Position numbers and translations under genes: made by a program
Source: Lobosporangium transversale
Lineage: Eukaryota > Mortierellomycota > Mortierellomycetes > Mortierellales > Mortierellaceae
Length of the DNA: 64,000 nucleotides
NCBI RefSeq assembly: GCF_002105155.1
Contig: NW_019028979.1
Span: forward strand, 434,001-498,000
Direction of reading: 5' to 3'
Part shown: positions 24,525-34,384 of the stretch, one piece after another
Position numbering within the stretch: position 1 is the stretch's first letter
Layout of the letters: each line of letters opens with the position of its first letter
The notes under the pieces: generated by a model
Told to the model about the DNA's origin: nothing
Seen by the model: only the letters and a program-made list of their open reading frames with translations
Databases searched by the model: none

Positions 24525-27188
24525 ATGAGAGAACCAAATTTCTCTTTTCCAAGCCAAAACAGAGCTGCCATATGCATCTCAAGCTCCATGTACGACAGAC
24601 GTGCCCTTGACTGCACAGACTATATCCCACTCATTAACACCCTCACCAACCTCGCTTATCTCACTGGCTCCACACCTACCATCCGTGAATTCATTACCCG
24701 TGATGGAGGCTTGGAGCGCCTTGTCACTATCCTCAAGCACACTAAAGTTCATGATAAGAAGAACGGTCTCAAGTGGACCCTCGCTTTTCAATGCGTGGTC
24801 AATATCGGTATTCGTGGCACAGAACATATCCGTAAGCGAGTCGTCCAGGCTGGTATGGTTCCAGTTATCGTCAATGTCTTGGAGAGCTTCTTCACTGTCC
24901 TTAAAACTGTCAGCGATGAGAACGAGCGACGGAGAATGCTGCGACGAGCAGAAGCTGTACAGCAGAATTCACAGCCAATCATTACCAACGGAGAGCTCTC
25001 TACAGACCAAGACCCACAGCTTTCAACCGCACCCTTATCAGTTGAGCAGGAGCAACAGCCCCATGCTGGTCAGGACACTTTGAACAATTCCTCCTCCTCC
25101 TCATTTTCTTCTACCACCACATCTTCTCTGGGGCCCTCTACAGCCAATCTTAGCCCAGCAACCTCAGCGTTCTATAACCGAGGTACTATGGACAACACAC
25201 AGGGACCTTCTACGATGCCAACCACTCAGGAGCCAATGCAAGCGCACTTGAACCCTAACAGCACTCGATCATTACCTATCCAAGTTGTCGACGGACGGCC
25301 GCAGCAGCAACTACCACAATTTTTTTACCGCGAAGATGATATTCTTCATTCACTTCAGCTTCTGGCATATCTTTCAAAATATCCATCGCTTCGTTCAGCG
25401 TTCCACACGGATACAGGATCAAATGTCTTTGCCATTGTAGAAAAGTTCACAAACAAAGCCATGTATCCAGTGGAGATTCAATATTGGGCCGGCGTCATTA
25501 TGCGAAATGCCTGTCGTAAAGATGATTCGAGAAAAGGTATTCGGCAGTGTGCGTACATTGGCTGTGGCAAATGGGAAACTCAACCACGTGAATTCGCAAA
25601 GTGTCGTAGATGTCGCAAGGCAAAGTACTGTAGTAAGCAATGCCAGAGTAAAGCATGGAATGAAGGTCATCGCTGGTGGTGCGTCGAAAAGAAGCCAGAA
25701 TCCATGGGCGTTTCATCGTCATTTGGGACCGATCCTGCTCCTCCTCCACCGCCCCCTCCAGCAGATCTTCAAGATCAACCTGACACTTCCCCAAGTTTGA
25801 TGGAGAATGGCAGTATTTCATCCATGGCATCGGGTGCAGGTGGAGCAAGGATGATTGGTGGAGGGGAGGGCGGAAGCTCAACAAGTCACCATGTCCACAG
25901 AATTCATCAACCCCAAATCCAGCAACAGCAACGACCGATATCGTCGCCAGTTCCGGTTTCTCAACCACATATCCCAGTACTCGCCACTTCAGTGTCAATC
26001 CCAATGCCGATGGGAGCTCAAGCTCCGTATCAACAGCAACTCCTTCAACGTCAGCGTATCTCGTTGCCTCCACAATCGCAATCACAGCCGCAGCAACAGC
26101 AGCAACAACAACATGAGCAACTCCGTCATCAACTCGTATTGGATGCTTATGTTCAAGGACAACAAAATCAACAACAAAATCAGCAGCAAATGTTCATGCT
26201 ACAGCAACAACAGAGACCTGGCCAACAGCCTCTCCCACAACAGCAGCACCAGCAGCAACAACTACCGCATATGCGAAATGCCCCCTCCTCTTCCACAAGA
26301 CACCATCATGTTATAGGACCACCTCAAAGATCTATGACCCAACCTCATCCAACAACAGCCCCTGTTCGATCTTCACGCAATGGAATCACTCCTCATCTCG
26401 GCTTCACACCAGACTCGCCTACGCCAGAGCAGCTCGCCCAACGCTTTGTTCAGCAGGCTGCATTATACCCAGGTCAGCATAATGAACTGGTTCAAGGATT
26501 GAATGCCCAATTTCAACAGTATTTCCCACCTCATCATCAAGAGGAAGCCAAACGCCAGTTTTCCTTTCATCTTCGAAAACTTTTTGCTCGCAACCAAAGA
26601 CAGCAGGAGCTTATGCGAACCGAAGGCCCTGGATCGTCTTTCCAGAATTCCAGTAGCCGTGGTCTCGTCTATGGACCTCCTCCAGCATCTATGATGGCTC
26701 CCGGCGTTCCAAGGACATCAGGCATGTCAACGTCAGGCTCAAGCATGGATGTTTCGAGACAAGGAACTCCCAGGCGGCGTTCCGATCTTGATTCTGATGA
26801 TGAGGATTCAGCACGAAGCTCGCATATGATGTCCAACAGTAGCCTTACTGTACCCATGCTAACTCAAGATCTGTCCACAACTATGTCTTTAACATCCACT
26901 GAACTATCCGGACCACTTCCTACATCTTTGATGAATGCGCGCATGTCCGGGAACTCGACACACCCTGCTCCCTCCGCTGCTAGTGCTAATTATCCGGGCG
27001 GATTAGACTCTAATGGGGACCATGCCACGGCCCGAGACTTCAAAGTTCGTAAGCTTATGTCGCCCGATGAACCATCAAACCGAAATGGTAGTTCTTCGGC
27101 TGCACTCAGAACGTCAGAGCCAGTGCAGAGAGAGGATGAGTGGACTTATTCGCGACACATGGCGAACGACTCCTCAATGGATCCTTAA
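24525..27188 (+). CDS. MUB1: MYND zinc-finger protein, samB/MUB1 family
   Basis: Single exon, 887 aa. It begins MREPNFSFPSQNRAAICIS and runs into YDRRALDCTDYIPLINTL and GGLERLVTILKHTKVH, the characteristic samB/MUB1 N-terminus with an armadillo-like helical region. A MYND finger starts near residue 342 (CAYIGCGKW, CRRCRKAKYCSKQCQSKAW, HRWWC) with the expected Cys/His ligands. In yeast MUB1 works with the UBR2 ubiquitin ligase to degrade RPN4; in Aspergillus samB affects morphogenesis. From about residue 400 the protein is low-complexity, Gln/Pro/Ser-rich. A long CT-rich 5' region precedes the ATG. Confidence 0.93.
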   Translation: MREPNFSFPSQNRAAICISSSMYDRRALDCTDYIPLINTLTNLAYLTGSTPTIREFITRDGGLERLVTILKHTKVHDKKNGLKWTLAFQCVVNIGIRGTEHIRKRVVQAGMVPVIVNVLESFFTVLKTVSDENERRRMLRRAEAVQQNSQPIITNGELSTDQDPQLSTAPLSVEQEQQPHAGQDTLNNSSSSSFSSTTTSSLGPSTANLSPATSAFYNRGTMDNTQGPSTMPTTQEPMQAHLNPNSTRSLPIQVVDGRPQQQLPQFFYREDDILHSLQLLAYLSKYPSLRSAFHTDTGSNVFAIVEKFTNKAMYPVEIQYWAGVIMRNACRKDDSRKGIRQCAYIGCGKWETQPREFAKCRRCRKAKYCSKQCQSKAWNEGHRWWCVEKKPESMGVSSSFGTDPAPPPPPPPADLQDQPDTSPSLMENGSISSMASGAGGARMIGGGEGGSSTSHHVHRIHQPQIQQQQRPISSPVPVSQPHIPVLATSVSIPMPMGAQAPYQQQLLQRQRISLPPQSQSQPQQQQQQQHEQLRHQLVLDAYVQGQQNQQQNQQQMFMLQQQQRPGQQPLPQQQHQQQQLPHMRNAPSSSTRHHHVIGPPQRSMTQPHPTTAPVRSSRNGITPHLGFTPDSPTPEQLAQRFVQQAALYPGQHNELVQGLNAQFQQYFPPHHQEEAKRQFSFHLRKLFARNQRQQELMRTEGPGSSFQNSSSRGLVYGPPPASMMAPGVPRTSGMSTSGSSMDVSRQGTPRRRSDLDSDDEDSARSSHMMSNSSLTVPMLTQDLSTTMSLTSTELSGPLPTSLMNARMSGNSTHPAPSAASANYPGGLDSNGDHATARDFKVRKLMSPDEPSNRNGSSSAALRTSEPVQREDEWTYSRHMANDSSMDP

Positions 27189-28728
27189 TTTTCTATCTTA
27201 ATATTCGTCATCCATTTGCTATTTTACCCGAGAGGGATTTATGTATCTTAGCACTAAGAACTCATGTACTATAATATAGATCGTTTTTGTCTCTTCAAAA
27301 TCAAATATATCCAGAACCTTCGCCCTTTGTGTGTTGGACTACAATAACCTCGTCATGAATATCCCCTAGTTTTGTTACTCTCAATGTTCCACTTCTTGAT
27401 CATCGACAGATGTAATGCTATTATCACACAGAATTTATTTAGACGGTCTGCATGGACTAATTTTGTTCTCCACAGTAAACAATCATGTTCACAGAGTAAT
27501 TGATGTAGGTAATCAATAGGAGATAAATCGATATTATTACGAATGGAGATAGAAAGAGAGAAGCAGATATGCACGCATCATGTATTAGATGATTTAATTA
27601 CAAGGGCACATAACAATTTTATCGCCTAAAAATACACAAAAACAGAAAAGCACATTATCATCAATCAATGAGACGTAGCTGTACTAGAAAAAGATTTCAA
27701 CTGTGGTGTTTGGGTTCGTCATTAATGTGCAGCAGGGTTGCCGCAAACTTCAAGATAAGAGGCAACTAAGTAGTCATAAAAAGACACATCTTGTAAAGGC
27801 TTTAGGTTAAATACTAAGACTATAAAGGCTTTAGAGGATAGAACTAAGGAATCATGACAAAGCAAAAAAAAAAAAAAAAAAAAAAAATTATGTGCTAGAA
27901 AGACACAACTGAGGATATAGACAGGAACTCGATCTGCGTCGATTCACGTAAGGGATCGAGACTTCTACCCTAATCTTGAGGTTGACTTTCAACCAGCTCT
28001 CTGTTCTTTCTCCAGCCAGAATAGGATCATGAATCAACGTCTAACTTTTAGGGTCCTAGTATCCAAAAGAAAGCACAAGTTCAAGATCAGGCAAAAGCTC
28101 CCCCAATCCCCATCCGAGCGACACCGTTATTTACCGACAGTGCACAGGAAGACAGAAGATATCGCCAAACCTGAAGTCAATATATAAACTAGAATTCTTA
28201 AAGCAACCTCAGACTTTTTTTTTTTTTTTTTTTTTTAGGTATATCTCTTGATGTCTTTATTTCTAAATAAAATTACTTGGATACATGCTTATGAAGAGTG
28301 CACAAAATTACCGGCATATAGAATACACCTCTGGTCAAACCATTGTTGGAAATATAGAATATATTTCGAATGGGATGAGGTATGTTCTGCAGTACCCTCT
28401 CATTCGGATCAAATATCAATCGAGGTTATCGATATGTGTATCGAAACAGACAGCATATTATCCGTAACAAGCGCTGGAAGGCATGATAGTTGGATGGTTA
28501 GACCATCCTTCAAACATTTTATACGGAGTAGTTGCGCCACAACTTATGAACACAATGGTATAAAATTTGAGCTATTCAGATCGTAAGATAAAATAGATCA
28601 TCGCCTCCATTTATCGACGCATTTTATCTCCTCATGTGATGAAGCAGACATACATGGCGTTAAAACAAATCATATCTTTGTTTTTAATGCTTTTCTTTTT
28701 CAATCTGTGAAAAAAACGTACTCCTCGT
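27189..28728. other. Spacer between MUB1 and 4E-BP (convergent)
   Basis: AT-rich with A24 at 27864-27887 and T22 at 28215-28236. The open frame at 28248-28586 lacks an ATG start at its first codon and any recognisable motif. Confidence 0.5.
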
Positions 28729-29906
28729 CTACTCCATATCCATATCAAAAAGCTGCCCATCCTTAATTTCCTTGGAAGCGGTAGCGTGAGCTATAAAGAG
28801 CCATGATTACAAAGTTGTAACAACGAAATCAGACATATTTTTCATATAGATAAAAAAGGCTAAAGCATAACCAGCCGCTTGTTAAGCGCCATTCTTGCAT
28901 GAATACAATAGAGCGCATAAGCGCACAGACATTCTCTTTACCTTTGGCATCCTCCTCCTCTTGCGCCTTTGCAATAGCCTTGCGCTTCTCTTCATCCGAA
29001 TCGTTGTCAGAATCAGAATCAGAATCGTGAGTCTCAACATTGAGGTGCGAGCGGCTGTGGTGGCTTCCAGCCTGGTGAGGCAGGCTCCCACCAGTTACAC
29101 CAGCGACAAATGCGAGCTTTGCAGGAGGGGTGCGCGACAAAGGCGAGTTACGAAGGTTCAACAAGGTGTTGCGATCATAAATGATTCGAGTTCCTTTTTG
29201 AATTTTCGTAGTATATATGAAGAAAAAGAAAAAGGAAAAAGAATTTGGGTTGTTAGTTGTTAGTTGCGTCACATTTTTTTATCAAGGAGCAATTGTCCTT
29301 GTAAATGGCATAACATGCTAGAGTGTAGAAATTGGTGTCACAATGAAACCCAATTGTGATCCAGAGAGTCAAAATTTCCTCCACCTCACTAAGTTTTGAA
29401 TAAATAAGCAGCAGACCAGCTTGTGTACAAGCATGTATTCCTCGCAGCCATTGGAATCATAAAGGTTATGAGCTATCCTGACTTCTCTTTCGTTGGTGGA
29501 AAAAATCCTGTCTCCTGATTTGATCATTGATGCACCTGACCTGTATGTCTTCGTGGGAAAGGCTCTTGTGTAGGGGAAATATAAGAGGTTGGTCTCACTC
29601 AATGTTGTGATAGACAGAAATAAAAATTCTGTCATCCTGGTTTTTGTGGCAACCAATCTTTGAGGTGTCATGAGTGAGCCACTCGGGGCAAAATGCAACA
29701 ACCCAATAATATCGTTTCTTCGTTGGAAATATACAAATAAAGAGCAAAACAAAGGTCTACGATGATGCTGATTCTTTTCTTTTGTTACCTCCAGGAGTGC
29801 TCGAATAGATGGTACCACCGGGGGTGGTGCCATAGTCCAAGGGGATAGGCGTGCCGGGTTCAGCCCGTCTGCTTGGAAGAGGAATCGCCTTGGAGTTGGT
29901 TGACAT
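28729..29906 (-). CDS. Animal-type eIF4E-binding protein (4E-BP)
   Basis: Three exons: 29789-29906, 28942-29193, 28729-28790, giving 143 aa. 4E-BPs block cap-dependent translation by binding eIF4E until TORC1 phosphorylates them. Seen in order: KAIP (cf. the animal RAIP motif), [19 protein letters not shown] with two Thr-Pro sites, the eIF4E-binding motif [16 protein letters not shown] matching the later animal phosphosites, an acidic Ser/Asp linker, and a C-terminal LFDMDME resembling the TOS raptor-binding motif (animal FEMDI). The whole core can be aligned with vertebrate 4E-BP1 from memory. Yeast Caf20 and Eap1 are not homologous in this way. Intron 1 is 595 nt. All three splice phases agree. 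Confidence 0.9.
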
Positions 29907-30444
29907 GTTTTATGCTTCTACTTTGACGATTTCGGTGGGTATTCTCGTTTCCGTTCTCTACTTTTATTCAGATGAGATTAGGGAAAAGTGAAGGAGACAC
30001 CACAAGTAAAATGAAGTGGAGGTTATGGTAAAAGTAAGATTAGTTAAATTCGTCAGGTCATGAACCCTCCCTGCTGCCTGAGTTTGTCTCATCCTGGCCT
30101 CAGCATCACAAGAGAATTATCTTTACTGCTCAAGACTATTTGAATATGTTGTTCTTAAGAAATAATAAGATTGTGTTTGTGTGTGTGTATGTCGATGGCT
30201 CACTCATTTCTCATTACTCGGCTTCATCCACTGCAAGGGACACATGCAATACCTTGATCGAAAGCAAAAAAAGCAGTGGTTGAACACAAAGAGAGCGCCG
30301 CACTACTTTATAAAAAGGCAAAAAAAAAAAAAAAACAAGATTTGGTGTCACGTGCTTGAGGCATATTCTGTCTGGAGAATAGGTATCCAGTCGCGATCGA
30401 TCCTTTGCTCAAAAAAAACTTCGTTGGTCTATGTTGGAAATAAC
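29907..30444. other. Divergent spacer 4E-BP / coiled-coil gene
   Basis: Probable promoter region for both genes. No distinct site is supported. Confidence 0.5.
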
Positions 30445-32008
30445 ATGCGACGCATTAAACCTCAGCGCCGAAAGGCTTCTCCGGCCTACTCTCAAGATCA
30501 ATTAGGCGCACCAAGCCTTAAAGAAAGACATCTTCCTTTTTCTAATACTCAGAATTATCACCAAAACCACACTCACACTCCGACCTCAAGCCAGATCCAA
30601 GACGACGGAGAAAAGGTTAGAGCTTCTGGCCTAATGATCACATCGGAAAAAACCATATAAACTGTCCATAAGCCTTACAGAGTTCTCGCGCGCACAGCCA
30701 GACATAGGCTCGAACAATAAGGACGCTGAAATTGAGAGTGATGACAGCATAAGCATACTGCTCCATGAGTTTGATGACGACCTAGAAAATAGTATCAGTA
30801 GAAAGTCACGTAGAGTCGAGAGCTATTTAACCACAAGCAGCATTCAGCGCCATCAAACCTCAAAGATACAAAAACATGGCATTACTGATAAAATTCATCG
30901 AGGTTCAAAAGAAGCTAAAGAAATTAGCTCTCTAAAGGATTCAAAGATGGGGGATCCTGACGAAGATCTTGCTGTTGAGGATGAGCTACTTTCGTCCTTG
31001 GAGTCTGTTGATATGGACTTTAGGCTAGGCACAGCTTCGACGGCGATAAGCAGCTCGATCACCAAGGCCACTAAGAGCGCGTCTTCAACACATTCCATTT
31101 CAGAAGCTCAAAACGCTATTGATGATATTGATCAAATGCTCATGGAGAACTCTTCAACTGCTTTCAGTCCTTTATATGAACGCTCAGCTTCAGCGGAGTC
31201 AAACATTGTAAAGGCCGAACAAGTGCAACCTTTCCCTGATCCGGGTTTGGATAAGCTTGACTCATCTTTTGAGGATAAGGATATTTCGGAGAAATCAAAC
31301 TATAAAGAAAACAATGGAAAGGTCTACGACGCTGCCAAGATGAAGCTTTGTGGAGGCAAGTTTATTTTTAAGGCTCCTGAGCCATCTTCTGTCCATACTC
31401 AAATCGATAGCACCAAACATCAGGATGGTAAAGAAGCACTTCAGCACGACGAAACTTTGTATGAAGAAGAATCATCGAAAATAGATACCGCGAACGATAG
31501 TCCTTCCATAGCCCGCGTGGATATTACTGAGAATTTGGAGCAAGATCAAATCGAACCAAACTCGAATGCATTTGAAGTACCATCGACTGCTGCGGAATTC
31601 AAGTCGCGTCTTGATGGTTAAGGACAGCCTGCTCTTTTTTTTTTTGTTGCATTACGAGTTGTGACCGGCACTCCTTACTATGATTACACTATTCCATTAC
31701 TTTCACTACGCTAGATATAAGCGTCAAGTTCCAATCGACCTTGAACAAAATGATTGAAGCAATACAGTATGTTCTTAACTTGTGCTTATTTTGCTCAGAT
31801 GCTCAGTCGAAAATATCATTAATATCATTGAAATTGTCCAATATCTTTTTTGAGTGATGTAAATAGTCTCCATGAGTCGCTCAAAGACAATCTCTTGGGA
31901 CACCAAGCTTATCTCGACCAAAGAGGACGAGGAATTCATAGCAGAGTACAGGAGCTTCAGAGAGATGCGGCTACTTTGCACGCGAGAGCCTCAAAAGGAT
32001 TAGCCTGA
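30445..32008 (+). CDS. Acidic coiled-coil protein, function unknown
   Basis: Four exons proposed: 30445-30615, 30683-31616, 31715-31766, 31855-32008, giving 436 aa. Not recognised. The N-terminus is basic (MRRIKPQRRKASPAY), the middle is acidic and Ser-rich, and the C-terminal 80 residues look helical and heptad-like (VKFQSTLNKMIEAIH, VNSLHESLKDNLLGHQAYL, RVQELQRDAATLHARASKG). The phases at all junctions agree and each removes in-frame stops. The last acceptor (TTTTTTGAG) is the weakest. It ends 176 bp before the oxygenase gene on the same strand. A structural or scaffold role would be a guess. Confidence 0.6.
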
Positions 32009-32184
32009 AGAGTGTTTAGATAATCGATGACTCCCCTTGCTATTCAACACAATTAAAAAAAGAGGCCCCACTCTCAAATAAATAATGCCAGCGTACCAAT
32101 AGTCACAAACCTCGTCAAAAAAAAAAAAAAAAAAAAAAAAAGATCGTATTTCTCCATTAACTTTTAATCACATCTCAATTGATC

Positions 32185-33209
32185 ATGGAACCAACAGAAT
32201 CACACGATGATGCTCTTGCAGATCGTATAATGAAGTATGCGACCTCCAAGGACTCTAATAAACTTCCAGCTTTCCCTGGGGATGATATTGAATCTCTCCC
32301 CTCCGATTACGAGTATAACGAAGGAGACGACTATCAAGAAGAAGAAATTGAAGAGATATCCGAGATGGATTTACTACAACAACTGGACGCATCAATCCCT
32401 CCCTTACTTTTAGCACAGGAGCTCTTTAATGAAAACGTTGATTCCAAATCTTTTAAGGTTCTTTCTGCAGACAATGGCAACGAACTCTTCCATAACGGAT
32501 TTACTGTTCTTGAGAACGTGATTGACCCTTCGATAATTCAAACAGTACGTGAGTGGAGCATACACATGTTCAAGACGGGCCAAATGGATAAGGCCAGTGG
32601 GAGGCACGACGAGGAAGAGGACCCATTTCGAGAGGGTAATGCTCGTGGTGATTATACGATCTGGGTCTCCCCTGGATCAAAGTTTTTGGAGCAATCCCAA
32701 GCATTGAACGATTGCGTAGATTGGTTTTCAAAGCAATTGCACGATGACCTTGCTAAACTCGTGCACTTGCATGGAGATGCAGAATATCAATTGGCATACT
32801 ATCCTCCAGATTCAAGTCATTATGAACGCCATCGTGATTCCTTCCCTACGAATGATCGTGAAGACCGGGATCAACGTCGAATAACCGTATGCCTTTTTTT
32901 TTTTTTTTTGTTTTTTGTTGGAAAAAATCGATGAATTGGTGTGCATTTCTTACTAGAAATCTATGTCGCTTATTCCTTTAAATTTATTATTATCATCTTT
33001 AGGCAATTGTATATTTCAATCCAGAGTGGACTCAAGGAGATGGCGGCGAACTCAGGATCTTCGATAAGGGTATGGGCGATGATGGAGAAAAGCAAATTGA
33101 TATTGCTCCCAAGGCTGGACGCTGTGTACTTTTCCTAAGTGGAGTCATAGATCATGCTGTTCTTCCTTCCTTCAAAGAACGTATCGCTCTCACTTCATGG
33201 TACCGATAG
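32185..33209 (+). CDS. 2-oxoglutarate/Fe(II) prolyl hydroxylase, PHD/EGLN-like
   Basis: Two exons: 32185-32886 and 33003-33209, giving 302 aa. The C-terminal double-stranded beta-helix shows the Fe ligands H216 and D218 (YERHRDSFP) and H285 (IDHAVLPS), with the 2-oxoglutarate arginine R294 (ERIALTSWYR), plus FNPEWTQGDGGELRIFDKG, the pattern shared by animal HIF prolyl hydroxylases and fungal or protist relatives. A strongly acidic N-terminal segment (YNEGDDYQEEEIEEISEMD) precedes it. Animal PHDs act on HIF-alpha and protist PhyA on Skp1; which substrate applies here is unknown. No MYND finger is present. The 116-nt intron carries a T tract. Confidence 0.88.
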
Positions 33210-33322
33210 ATCACATAAGAAAAGCACATTTATACAATATATATCAACTAAAGTGGATTAAAAACAGATAGCATGTACTTTAGAAAAAAATCTATTTAGC
33301 AATTCTCATCTCTACTTTCCAA

Positions 33323-33441
33323 TTTTTTTTTTTTGATAATGAGGACCAATGTGGCCACGTAGGATTTATTTAGATGTTAGCTCTATAAATGGATTGTCCC
33401 ATTACTGGGGAAAGCCTCCCAGTAGACCCTTCGGTTACCGC
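33323..33441 (-). mobile_element. SINE-like element copy 3 (short)
   Basis: On the minus strand it starts GCGGTAACCGAAGGGTCTA and ends GGTCCTCATTATC followed by A12. Both ends match the two neighbouring copies, while the interior (about 75 nt) is different, suggesting a truncated or rearranged copy. Confidence 0.55.
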
Positions 33442-33518
33442 TTTTTTTTTTTTTTTTTTTTTTTTTTTTTGATAACAAGGACCCTCAGGGTCATGGGTAG
33501 ACCCTTCGGTTACCGCGC
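33442..33518 (-). mobile_element. SINE-like element copy 2 (head plus tail only)
   Basis: Minus strand: head GCGCGGTAACCGAAGGGTCTA, a few bases, then tail GGGTCCTTGTTATC and A29. It abuts copy 3 directly, so the poly(A) of one unit is followed at once by the head of the next. Confidence 0.55.
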
Positions 33519-34204
33519 TTTTTTTCTTTTTTTTCGTGTTAACAAGAACCCACAGAGGTGAGGAATTTTATTTCATAATCTCGCTCTAAAGTAATGATAT
33601 CGCCCTCAACTATGAAACAAGCGAAACTCTCAAAGTTCGCACGGGATGGCTGTGAAGAGCCAATTCGTATCCATGTTTTTCTCTACCAATGTACACCGTG
33701 ATCGGTACTCGAAGTCCATCCTTCCGATGTGGCCTGTTGCACCCGTGAAAAGCCGCGGAGGCTGGCGTGCCGACTCTAGCCAAGGACGACTTTTAATTTT
33801 TTTCTATTCGATCAAATCCACTGGCATGTGGACCCAAATCTTGCGGGATTGGTCTGAAATTTCTACTTTGGACTCCGTCAAACTTTGTGATCATCGCTGT
33901 CCTAGTCAAGTGGGTGGATGGGGGGGATGTGCTGCCAGATGTACCGCTGGTTCGGCTGGGGGGTGGAATATAAACCTAAGACATGTGGCCAGCCAGGCGA
34001 CTTAGGGTAGTGCACCCACGATCTTAGCCTTAGCGGAGAACACTAGGCTGTCTCGGAGAGAAAGTATAAAAACTCAAGCAAATCCCTGACCTGGCACATG
34101 TTTGCTTCACTTTATGTGCCTTAACCAGGACTCGAACCCGGCCCCTGGGCTAGACAGGAGGGTGCCCTGACGAACGAGTATACTAGACCCTTCGGTTACC
34201 GCGC
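33519..34204 (-). mobile_element. SINE-like element copy 1 with tRNA-like head
   Basis: Minus strand, about 690 nt: head GCGCGGTAACCGAAGGGTCTA, a degenerate tRNA-like 5' region (34118-34202), an internal body without a convincing ORF, and 3' end GGGTTCTTGTTAACACG with an A-rich tail of 16 nt. Termini are shared with copies 2 and 3 downstream. Features fit a tRNA-derived, Pol III-transcribed retroposon; mobility is inferred from structure only. Confidence 0.55.
34118..34202 (-). ncRNA. Degenerate tRNA-like sequence (SINE head)
   Basis: 85 nt with a perfect B box (GGTTCGAGTCC), an A-box-like TAGTATACTCG, T stem CCGGG/CCTGG, acceptor GCGGTAA/TTAAGGC pairing at five of seven positions, and a long variable arm as in Leu/Ser tRNAs. 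The putative anticodon loop lacks the invariant U33, so it is unlikely to be a working tRNA. Confidence 0.55.
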
Positions 34205-34311
34205 GAGTAGCCTTCCATGAAGTAAAAAACTATTAATTGCTAAAATCATATAGTTGGTCACGTGTTGTGTTCAGATTTATATAGTTAATTATTGCCTTCA
34301 TCCTCCGTTCC

Positions 34312-34384
34312 GGAGGATTGGCGCAATTGGCAGCGCGTCCGTCTCCAAAGCGGAAGGTCGGGAGTTCAAGTCTCTCATTCTCCA
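34312..34384 (+). tRNA. tRNA-Trp (CCA)
   Basis: Acceptor GGAGGAT pairs fully with ATTCTCC (one G-U), D stem GCGC/GCGC, anticodon stem TCCGT/GCGGA with loop CTCCAAA giving anticodon CCA, T stem GGGAG/CTCTC with loop TTCAAGT. Discriminator base A, then TTTTT as Pol III terminator. No intron. It lies just beyond the SINE-like array. Confidence 0.95.

Noticed and set aside
24579-26857. Several 60-200 codon frames overlapping MUB1 on both strands
   Set aside because: Shadows of the strong MUB1 coding frame.
34118-34202. Functional tRNA on the minus strand
   Set aside because: Acceptor mismatches and an anticodon loop without U33 argue against a working tRNA.
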